The position numbers and the translations under genes were made by a program. This document shows positions 48,850 to 58,965 of a DNA stretch of 64,000 nt, one piece after another; the first letter of the stretch is position 1, and each line of letters opens with the position of its first letter. The stretch spans positions 15,143,057 through 15,207,056 of the forward strand of contig NC_058143.1 in assembly GCF_011075055.1 (NCBI RefSeq), read 5' to 3'. This DNA is from Mangifera indica. Taxonomy: Eukaryota; Streptophyta; Magnoliopsida; Sapindales; Anacardiaceae. The notes under the pieces are model-generated. The model had not been told where the DNA came from. It saw only the letters and a list, made by a program, of their open reading frames with translations, and ran no database searches.

Positions 48850-49652
48850 GGCCAAAGACTTATTATTCCCTGCCTAGGTTTAGTGTATCTTTTTCAAACT
48901 CTTTGTTGGTTATCTTTTAAGAATTTAAATATTTATTTATCTGTTAAATTTTATTATTATTATTCATGATAAATTTTTTATTTAAATTTATATTTTATTA
49001 TTATCTTTTAAGTTTTGAAATTTTATTTATATATTTCAATCTCATATTTTTTAAATTTAAAAATTAGGTTTCCCTCCTCCTAAAGTTTAAAGTTGTAAAC
49101 TCTCATATTTTTTTCATTAAATTGGCCCTCAGCTTTTTAGAAAGTTTCAATTTCACACCTATTCAACTTTAGTTTTTAGATTTGTATTTCGATGATTTCT
49201 CTTTCGTTAGCCCAACCTGCTATATCTGGCAATTTCTCCCTCAATTAGCACACTCTTTCCCTTTTTGACTATTTTTATCGAAGATAAACATGAACAATCT
49301 TCATTTGAGAAGAAGTGGTGAGTCTTCGTCTCAAACGAAGATTGTTGGAGAGGGAAAAGAGAAAGCGGACTGTCGGAGATGATGGATGGTCATTGAAAAG
49401 AAAGAGAAATAACCTTAGAAAAAAAATAATCACTTTTCAAACTTTGGGTAAAAATAAATTATAAGATTTTTAAACTAAAAAGAGAAAAATACGACAAAAT
49501 TTTAGTTTTAAAAATATTTTTTAACTAAATAATGATTTTATCCTTAACAATAACAACAAAATTTAATAGGTAACTAAATATTTAAATTTTCGAAAATTAA
49601 AAAATGAAAGAAGAAGAACACTAAACCTTGGGTGTGAATAAATCTTTTGGCC
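48850..49652. mobile_element. Mutator-like foldback element (family G), copy G
   Basis: 803 bp, left end GGCCAAAGACTTATTATTCC and right end AATCTTTTGGCC. The flanking 9-mers GAACGAGAA and CAACCACAA agree at 6 of 9. The centre contains inverted cttcatttgagaagaag / cttcgtctcaaacgaag words, like the central hairpins of copies A and C. Confidence 0.8.
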
Positions 49653-50699
49653 CAACCACAAAAAACAATGAATTCTTCATCAATCTCTCTTTTTCATTCT
49701 ATTTCATCATCTTTTTAATTCTCCTAAATATCCCCATGTTATCTTCTTATTACGATCATTTTTCTTTTCAATTAGAAAAAAAACATATTACTATTGAAAA
49801 TTTTTTTATTTTCTTTTTTACATTTTTTATTGAAATTGTTACTTTATTTATTTTATTTTCATAACACATTTAAATTTAAAAGTACAAATAAAAATTAACT
49901 TGAAAAAATTAAAAGAAGTGTTTACCTCAAACTTTTACTATATGGTACATTCAATGAAACAAAAAAGAATAATAATATTTTTTATATGAATATTTATATA
50001 AAATTTGAGTAATGAACATAAAAGGGAGAGATGAATTTGTATAAAAGTGAACTTAAAAAAAAAAAACCTTTAATTTAAAATTATTCTATTAAATGATGGT
50101 ATATTATATTTTTATATATAATTTTATTAAAAAATTAATACTCACCTAACGAATTTTCTCAAATAATTAGTTAAATGAAATTAAAAAAATAAAAATGCAT
50201 CAATCATTTTGTTAAGTTGGAAAACACAACAACGATGGCAGCAAGAATGATTCAACATGTTGGGACACAAAAGAAAGAAAATAAAGTTTTTAAGACAAAT
50301 CTGTACAAAAAAAATAAAATTAAATAGTGCAAGAAAATTAGATAACTTCAAAATAGCTGGAGGTGGGACCCACAGTGTGATGTGTAGGGTCTAGATTGGC
50401 TGGCCTATTATTACAGAAGAGACCCCCACCAGACAGAGACAGTAATGATGAGGTGTCATAAATCAGCAGGATTAATTGGGCCCTTGTCTGTCTGTAAGCC
50501 CATTCAAAGATTATGCTGTTGATTCATTTGCTTTAAAGGAATAAAGGACACACATGAAAGTCACATGGAATTTGCTGATTTGGCGGAATCTAATTGGAGG
50601 ACTTTGTAGTGATTCAACATAATAAGACATTATATTCAACCAACATCGCGTATGTACATATATATTTTACATATTTTAAATATGTAACTCATTATTTTT

Positions 50700-50982
50700 G
50701 CATAGGGACCCTTTCATATAGTTTGTTTTGAGGGAAAAAAAGAATTTTTAAAATTAAAAAACTTTAAGGAAAAGTGAAATGGTTAGTTTTTAAAATTTAA
50801 AAGTGAAAATATAATAAATCATATTTTTTTAATAATATTATTAAAATAATAATTTTATCGTTAACATTAACTGAAAAATTTAATAAAAATTAGTTGATAA
50901 ATGAGATTTTAGATTTTGGAAAATTGACAGATATCAATTATGAATTACACTATACCCTGGGGTGGGAAATAGTGATTTGACC
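50700..50982. mobile_element. Family G right-arm fragment, copy H
   Basis: The sequence from tttgttttgagggaaaaaaa to ctggggtgggaaatagtgat and ttgacc matches the right arm of family G, but the terminal word is GGTCAAATCAC when read inward instead of GGCCAAAAGAC. No left arm is found upstream. The same terminal variant ends at 43245, so a sub-family may exist. Confidence 0.6.
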
Positions 50983-51024
50983 TTCTGAAAAACACCACCT
51001 ATTTTTATCAAATTATATATTGAA

Positions 51025-51667
51025 TAGGGGTGATAATGGGGAGAGACAAAGAGAAGATCTTAATCCTTATCTCTATCTTCGTATAAGATATCAATCTCTG
51101 TCTCTAGCCAATTCTCGCTATGAGAATGAAAATTATCCTTTATCCCCTTTCCATAAAGAAAAAACCCCTCCTTGTCCTCGTCCTTGTCCTCGTTCCCGTT
51201 CCCGTTCCCGTTCCCATTCCTATGGAAAAAAAATTCCCTCCTAGTACTAGTAAAGAAAATTTTCCTCTTTATACTCTCTAAATATATTAAATAACAAAAT
51301 TAAGTAAAATTAAAACCAATCCACTATTTCAAATGTCACATATATAATGTATTAATCACTTTAATATGCATAATAAAAATTTAAATAAATTTAAAAAATA
51401 TAAATAATCTAAAATTATAAAGATATGTTAGTATTTTAAGTAAATATATTAATATAAAGAGACGAGACGAGGCGGCGCGGGGTGAGACAAGGAAGGGGTG
51501 GGACAGGGAGGGGACACATGCATCCTCGTCCCCAGTCCATCCTTGATTGTGAAAATTTTTTTCATCCATGTTTCTATCTCTTTTCTCGTTTTTATTAAAA
51601 AATTTTCTTTTCATTAGAGTTAAAGAGGGTCAAAGCTCCTAAAATCAAGTCAAAATTACTATCTCTA
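51025..51667 (-). mobile_element. hAT-like non-autonomous element with a GC-rich core, second copy
   Basis: 643 bp with ends TAGGGGTGATAAT and ATTACTATCTCTA, which are inverted repeats with mismatches. Perfect 8-bp duplications ATATTGAA lie at 51017-51024 and 51668-51675. Its reverse complement aligns with the element in DRIP intron 2 (shared cctttatattaatatattta, ttgaaatagtgg and the C/G-rich tracts). The hexamer array here is short and degraded (cgttcc units near 51190). Confidence 0.88.
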
Positions 51668-52360
51668 ATATTGAAGAAAACTCAAAATAATAAGATAAAT
51701 ATATCACATTTTCAAGCATGCTTAAGGCTTTATGAAAAATGCCCCAAACTTTTTTTTGTCATGAGAAAGTTTATTGGAACCGAATTAACTTTTCAAAGTT
51801 AAACTAATTATAACAAATAAATCAAACTCCAAATTTAATGGACGGCTTTATAACTTCTGTCCCTATGCCCCAATCTGTTGATGGCATTAAAACGGCCGAC
51901 GCACACCATGTGGTGTGGACCCAATTCACATGGGATGACTTTCGGTCCGACTAACGCTCCCGATTTTTCTGATCTAAAAGGAAGCATTGAGATGGAGCGT
52001 CGATGTGTTGACTGTCAAGGTCTTCAGAGTACAAGGACATCTCATGATCCTCAATTCTGCTGTTCATGTGCAAAACACCTTCCCGTGCCCTTTCTTTGTC
52101 CACGCTCTCTTTCCCACCAACCAAATGAAGGTCAAAATTTTAAATTACACACTTTCTTATTTTCTCATATTTATTAATTTTTTAACACAAGGGTAAAAAG
52201 AATTTTTGACTAATACATTTATTAAAATTTAATTAACCAGTCAAATAGAAACCCTTATCTATTGACTAAGACAGTCCGAGTAGCCTAACTAAACCTTTCA
52301 ATAATACACAACTTTATAGAATCAGCATAATGGAAAATCAAATTAGATATTATATTTACT

Positions 52361-52797
52361 ATGGGTACTCAAAATTATCCAGTACCCGAATTGAATTGAT
52401 TTTTTAATCAAAAATTGAATAAAAAATAAAAATTTTAAAAAATTAGTTTGAATTTCGGTTTAAGAATATGAAAAAATCAATTTTTTAAGTTTGGTTATCG
52501 GTTTTTTTTTATTTTTAAAACTAGTTAACCGAACTGAATCGATTTTAAAAAATTGAATAAAAATTAATAAAATATTAATTTAAAAAAAACTAGAAAAAAT
52601 AATAAAATATGACAATTCTTTGAAATTCGGATAAAAAATCTGTTAACCTAAAATTCAGTTGGATTAATTGATATTTTTGATTCAATTTAAAATCAGTTAA
52701 TCTTTAAATCAGTTCAGTTTCGATTCATAATTTTTTTCAAACTCAAAATTCGATTCAGTTTAATTAATTAGTAAATTAATTTGATTGAACATCTCTA
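52361..52797. mobile_element. Possible hAT-like element upstream of the second Aux/IAA gene
   Basis: A block rich in gattcag / tcggtt words runs from atgggtactcaaaattatcc to gattgaacatctcta. The right end, read inward (TAGAGATGTTCAA), resembles hAT ends in this window. The left end is weaker and the flanks match only partly. It stops about 300 bp before the Aux/IAA start codon and about 120 bp before the TATA box. Confidence 0.45.
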
Positions 52798-52918
52798 ATT
52801 ATTTACACATCAAAAGCCTCTGTATTGAAGAAAAATGCAGTAACCCTACAAATGACTTTACCATGGAGATGAAGAAGCTCTACACGCTCTCTTCTTTGCC
52901 TTCACCGCCTTATTCCTT

Positions 52919-52928
52919 CTATAAAATA
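52919..52928 (+). promoter_or_regulatory. TATA box of the second Aux/IAA gene
   Basis: ctataaaata lies about 170 bases before the start codon at 53097 and is followed by a C/T-rich segment with ctctcaacc words. The spacing fits a transcription start near 52950 and a leader of roughly 150 bases. Confidence 0.55.
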
Positions 52929-53096
52929 CCATTCATCTTGCTTTCGCCGACCACACGTTTTTTTCTCAACAACTCTCAACCAATTTGCAATTCGAGAAAT
53001 TCTTCAAGTTTATAATCAATCAAAGACTTTCGAAGGTGTTCAACTGTTCAAGATATTAAACTACGAAGATCTTGCAACAAGACGAAAGTTTAACTG

Positions 53097-54183
53097 ATGG
53101 CATTTATGGAGACTAGAGATCTTAGCCTGGATGCTACCGAGCTTCGGTTAGGGCTGTCGGCCACCACCAAAGACTCCGAGAACCAAACCCCACCTCCGCC
53201 TATTGCTATTGCTATAAGCAACAAAAGGGCTTTGCCCGATATGAATGATGATCACCATGGATCTTGCAACGACAATTCTCCTGCATCAGATGCCAAAAAA
53301 TCTGCTACCTCCACTAAGTAAGCAAATCTTAAAACTTTTTCTATATTAATTCTTAGCTTCTATATAAATTATTAAACGTTTTCTTATGATTGTTTTTAAA
53401 ACATATTGTTATTTATATTTGTAGGCACGAGACATGCACTAGGAAAAACTAGTATTAGCAAAAGAAAAATAAGTTATTATAAGTGTTATTTTGATAATTT
53501 TAATCATAAATTATTTATATTTTCACTAAAAATAAATAAATTTAAACAAAAATACTTTTAACGAAAAAATTAAAATAGTAAACAGCAACGAAATCTCTTT
53601 TGTAGAACTTTTTAACAACAATAATAGATTATTAACAACTTTTTTGTTTTATTAAACTTATAAATTTATTTTTTTTTAATAAAAATATAACATTTATAAT
53701 GATTTGATATTGATTCTTACTCTAGCTAATACTTTTTTTTTGTTTAATCTGTGATAGTTGATTATTCATGGGCTGATGGGAATGGATCTTGTTTATTGCA
53801 GGACGCAAGTAGTGGGGTGGCCACCTGTTAGATATTACAGGAAAAATAGCTTCCAGGCGAAGAAAGTGGAGTCTGAAGAAGGAGCAGTAATTTATGTTAA
53901 AGTGAGCATGGATGGAGCTCCTTATCTCAGAAAGGTTGATTTGAAAATCTATAAGGGCTACTCCAAGCTGCTCAAGGCCTTGGAAGAGATGTTCAGGTTT
54001 AAAGTTGGGAAGTATTCAGAAAGAGAAGGCTACAATGGCTCCGAATTCGTACCGACTTATGAAGACAAAGACGGCGACTGGATGTTGGTCGGAGATGTGC
54101 CATGGGAGATGTTCATCACTTCCTGCAGGAGGCTGAGGATTATGAAAGGATCAGAAGCAAGAGGGTTGGGTTGCACCGTGTAA
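53097..54183 (+). CDS. Aux/IAA auxin co-repressor, IAA1-IAA4 group
   Basis: Two exons, 53097-53317 and 53802-54183, join in frame (phase 2) to give 200 residues. The EAR motif LRLGL is at 16-20 after DATE. It is followed by SATTKDS, not the usual PG, a small departure from the family. The degron is [12 protein letters not shown] just after the splice. The PB1 region runs from [19 protein letters not shown] through [20 protein letters not shown] to [14 protein letters not shown] and ends [11 protein letters not shown], typical of the IAA1-IAA4 group. The whole C-terminal half is one exon, unlike the five-exon IAA16 neighbour. It should act as an auxin-degradable nuclear repressor. It is transcribed away from IAA16. 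The ATG at 53097 is preferred; a second ATG three codons on would also serve. Confidence 0.94.
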
Positions 54184-57100
54184 ATCAAAATGAAAATAGA
54201 ACCCCATTTTCCACTGCCACTAACACGTGATAGATCAGCTTCTGAAGAGAAGAACATCCATTGTTCTTCCACCTTGGGCCCTTAGAAAATATGTTAGAAG
54301 AAAATCCCTGTACGGATTGGCTTGTTTTCTTGTAATGGAAAGTGTACAAAGATAAACATGTTATATGAACTTGACTAGGTTTTCCATATATCATTTTACC
54401 CAAAAGTTACATCAAATGGCATCTATTTGAAAAATGGATCTCTTCTTCTAACAGACCCAGTTTCCTTCAAGGAAATGTTTGTGAATATTTCTTAAAAAAA
54501 AAAAAAAAACTCTTTCTTGGATTCCATTATCATTTCTAGAGTCTTAGGATCTCTATTCAGAACAATTTACACAGAGGGTTAATGTACACAAGATTTGGCT
54601 TTTTTGGTTGTAAAAATTTACTATGTCATCCTAACTAAATTTTAAATTGTTTTAGGAAGTGATTACTTAAGAGTATCTTTTTTTTGATACAAGATCTCTG
54701 GTTGAAAACCCGAAAAAAAAAATTAAAGGGAAACATAAACATTGATTTAAACTTAATGTTTCAATATTTTCTGTCAAAAGAATCCTTTGCAATCATATTA
54801 GTATATATTGGTATAATGTCAACTTATTAGATAAATTTAAAACAAATTTGAATATCCAATCTATAACTTTATTTGCTTCTCGAAACACTTACACAAATCT
54901 CACTTGTCAATTCCTATAAAACATATTATTAATGTTACTAAAATGCATCAGATAGATTACCCTTTTAGAGTCGGATTTAATTTGAACATTTAAGCTAGAT
55001 GAATTACTTAGAGTATCTTAATGTTGAGGTTATTTTTGTTACTTATCATACATATTATTTCATTCCCTTAATATTTATAAGTAAAAATGGAATCATAATT
55101 TATCATGCATTTTCCAGTTCTATTTCTCTAAGTTCCCCTTCCCACAAGTACACATGACTACTGTTAAGGATAAAAAATCTGGCCAACCAAACCTAGCCCA
55201 GCCCAATCAAATGCCCATCTTAACTTTCTTTGACCTTGGATTGTCTTCTTGTTTCTTTCGACATCTCTCGGTCACCTAATCAAGTTATCATTGATTTATT
55301 TGACATATTTACATGGTGACTTTGTTATTTCGTCAAAAATAGGGCTAAATAATTGAGCACATTAGTGGTTTTCCGAGACATTTGTAATTTGAAGGGTTTA
55401 ATTGATATTTAATAAAAATTTTTGAAGTATGTGACTTAAAGGGTATTTGAGGATTCTTAAGTTAGCATATATTTTTAAGTAAATTAATATCACGAAGTGA
55501 ATTGCTTGTGTTGTTATCCACTTAAACCATTGCGAAGCTTTACCATCTAAAGGAAACTAAGACTATTAACATCCTTTTTCATTCGATGTTATATGAAATT
55601 ATTAAGATCTTAAATATAAAATATGTGATTTAAATTGCACGTTAAATAACATAACCCTCTAATATAGAGTTTTTCAATATCAATAATTAGCTTTTGAAGA
55701 ATGATTATATCAAGATTCATATAATTTAATATCAGAGTTATCATTACGTCTTCTAATTATAATCATGTGATATGGGTGATGACGTTGGCATTGTAGTGTT
55801 CGCTTAAGACTAACATACAACACACCCGTGTAAGCATTAGAACTGTAAAGTGTGGTAGTTTGTTAGGATCTTAAATATATAGTATGAAACTTATATCTTA
55901 CGTTAAAAAGTATAGAAAAATAGTAATATAAAAAATTGTTTAGTTTTGAATATTCGGAAGGTTGAGTTGACTCCAAATCTTGGAAAATCAAGTCGAGGAG
56001 AACGAGCTTGTAGAGGTACCATTAATTGATTTGTAGGTAGATTTCCTTGATGTCCCATTAAAAGCCATAGATTGAGATGCAATTATACAGTGATTTGCTA
56101 GAGCCGACGATTCAAGCATTAACTTCATAACTTTATTCAGATTTTCCATCCATTAATGTTAGCTCAAGAACCACATCTGAAACAATTTGTTGTTGTGTTC
56201 CCATGGAAGATTACAAAGCATTCCGATGCTAAGATTGAGTCATTATTTCTTGCAATTGTCGAACATAATCTAAACTCTTGCATCAAGTTTCTTCGGGCAT
56301 GTCAGTTTGGATATCGATTGTGATTTTGAATTTTTGTAAACATATCTTGGAAATCCTCAGGCAATTACCAAGAATAATTGAAGAGAGTTGTGTGGTATAA
56401 AATAGGAGGAAATATTATTTGAAAAATAATATGGTTTGCAAAGAGAGTGAAGTGAATGCAAAAATAAGAAAAAAAGAGCAACTTCTCAATATATTTCCAC
56501 TGTGTCTCTGTGAGGCCTAGAAATTCATTTGGTGAAAACTGTACTGTTTCCTTTCTTGGTATGGAAGGAAGTCATGGAGGACAAGCTTGCTGGTTACGGG
56601 TTGATGAGTAGGAGAAATGTAAACAGACGATAGCTCGTACTGTGTAAGTCAACGGAGTTTCAGCCACAGACGCTACACAAGGCAGGTTAAGATTAGTTGC
56701 AGTTGCAGAGTGTGTACAAAGGACATTGCATATGTGCCTTCAAGGTTTAAGAGAGGGTGGTGGTGTCAGCGCAAGCTCTGCGGCAACATGATTAATTAGT
56801 GCCCAGAATGCAGCATCCGTTTTTTAGGACAGGAATAGCGTAGTATGTGTAGATTCTGAGGGATTTCGATTCAAAAATTTTGTTGCAGATTGAACTTTCA
56901 GTACCCGGGGAATGAAGGAATATGATTTCTTTTTTTTCAGATGAAGTTGGGACAATAAACGTGCAAACTTGTCTGGAAAAGGTTGACAGCAGATTTGGAT
57001 CCTTTTTCCTTCATTTTATTTTTGTTGATTTGTTATGAAAATTTTGAAGATAAAAGGATATTTTCCGGTGGCTTTCCTTGCACAGATTACAGTGAGTGGT

Positions 57101-58965
57101 GACAGATTTTGAATAAATTTTTTTTTTTCTGCAGGATTGTTGCATTGTGTACCACAAAATTGACACGCCTCATGATTGATAATGTGGCACTTTTAGGTAA
57201 ATTATATATTGGTAAAACACAAAAAAGATATTGGATTTATCTATGCATCTCACATGGGTTAACGATAAAAAAATTTGGCTGATTAAATAGTCGTATTTTG
57301 GGTTGCAAAACCCACCAAAACTATGGTAGACTGTGTGTTTAAATTGAATAAAATATTAACAGTGAATCAGACTATTGGATCAAATATATTACAAATGATA
57401 TCAAAACAATTTTGCAAGACTATTAAACTAAGGGTGTTATATATAAACAAAATTTATATTAAAAAAAAATCTTCAGCCTTTTATGTTGCATTTCAATTTT
57501 CAAAATTGTAGTGAATGGAAAAGTAAAATTTCATTTCAAAATTCATAAAGAAAGCAGTTGTTTGCATGTAAAGATGCTCAAAATATATATGAAGTAATGC
57601 AAGAAAAGTCATTAACCTGGGTCTTTTAGAGTACAATTATTTTAAAATAATCTTATTTACTCTTTTTTTTTTTTTTATAATCAGGACTTTTGTATTATTA
57701 GATGGTTAAACTCGGAGTATAGTAATTCAGAACTATAATTACTGTATTGAATAAATTAAATTTTATAAATATAACAGAGACTTAAATCTAGTTCATCAGT
57801 TTTGCTAACCTTTATATACTATTTATTTACTTTATTTTATGATAACCCTTTTTGTCCTTTTATTCTTTTGGTGAAAAATCATATTGTAAGTTTATGAGTG
57901 GAGGAAAAGTATGAATCTGGGTGGAATATTTGTGAGATGCAAAACTAAAGTGATGGAAGCGTGTGATGATAAATGAATGACAAAATGCTGACTTTGTGAG
58001 TCCTCACAATCATATGTTTTAGGAAACAAAACTCAGTTCCACTCCAATAGTGGAAAACTATGCAAACAACAAATACAACTATATATACATATTTGTAAAT
58101 ATATAATTGAGTATATAGATAATATTTTATCTTGTAATTGAATAATTTTAAATTAAAAATAAAATAATATTCAATAATATGATATTATATTATCTATACA
58201 TCCAATTTTATACTCAAAAGTGTGTATATATAGTATTGCCCCGTAAACATCACCCCAAATTTCTGCATTTTTTACAGAGATATGTTGCAGATTCCTTTCT
58301 GTATTCCAACAGCTGACATTCTCCATTGTTGCTCACATCATTGACAAATTATATTTTAGTTATGGTCCCCTCCTCTCCCCCATTAGCTCTTCCTTTAGAA
58401 AAAGGTTCATTTTACTTTTGCAGAAGAAACAAACTCACCCCATAAACAATGTTAGCAGCACAATTATTATCAGTTTATTTTTTCAGAACCAGAAGCTTCC
58501 AACACATGCTTTAGAAAACAACCAACCATTTTTATATATATTTTATCCTGCATTCTAATTTTTTATGCAAATACATCATACAAATACCTATCGATCCATC
58601 TCTTTTGAAAGGTCCCACATTGCACTAACCTTAAATATAAAAAGAAAGCAACTTCCCACCACCAATATCTTGCTCATCCACCACTAACCCCACCACAGAT
58701 ACTTCCCAGCAACTCCATTGATTCAGCTTTGAATCTTTTTCACTTGGAATTGACCATTGCTTAGCATCAACTGCCTGCTTCACTATTTGTTTGACCAAAT
58801 TGTAAAGATGAATCAACAATTGCACCAGACTTGATTGTTTCTTGGAAAAATGTAGTTAGAAAGTAGGTAATACACTGCTGTTGTAAGTGCTGACTGCTAT
58901 AGGATTTGGGACCTGGATGCACACCAGGATTCTATCATGCGAAAGTGAGATCATTGTTCAGAGTT
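54184..58965. other. Convergent intergenic spacer
   Basis: 4.8 kb between the 3' ends of the Aux/IAA and bHLH genes. The first 300 bases are probably 3' untranslated sequence. A GC-richer, non-repeat island at about 56480-57080 stands out from the AT-rich background, but no frame in it reads as a known protein. An AT-rich MITE lies near 58075-58240. The rest is unexplained. Confidence 0.5.
58075..58240. repeat. AT-rich MITE (family T)
   Basis: A well kept copy with the core gaataattttaaattaaaaa and taaaataatattcaataata, and ends tatatacatatttgtaaata / tactcaaaagtgtgtatata. Confidence 0.6.

Larger units (their letters stand above)
46372..53096. other. Spacer between the divergent Aux/IAA genes
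   Basis: 6.7 kb without a supportable gene. Much of it is foldback copies F and G, a right arm ending at 50982, the hAT-like copy at 51025-51667 and a possible hAT-like element at 52361-52797. A GC-richer strip at 48130-48360 holds a 70-codon frame with no recognisable domain. A non-repeat stretch at 50340-50600 (with cagacagagacagtaatg, which contains the complement of TGTCTC) may be residual promoter DNA. Confidence 0.6.

Noticed and set aside
49628..49864. Hydrophobic 78-codon frame after foldback copy G
   Set aside because: Its Phe/Ile/Leu richness follows from T-rich DNA, and it begins inside the element terminus.
51878..52196. Two overlapping plus-strand frames with several cysteines near the second hAT-like copy
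   Set aside because: No family recognised, the frames contradict each other, and no splice or promoter context was found.
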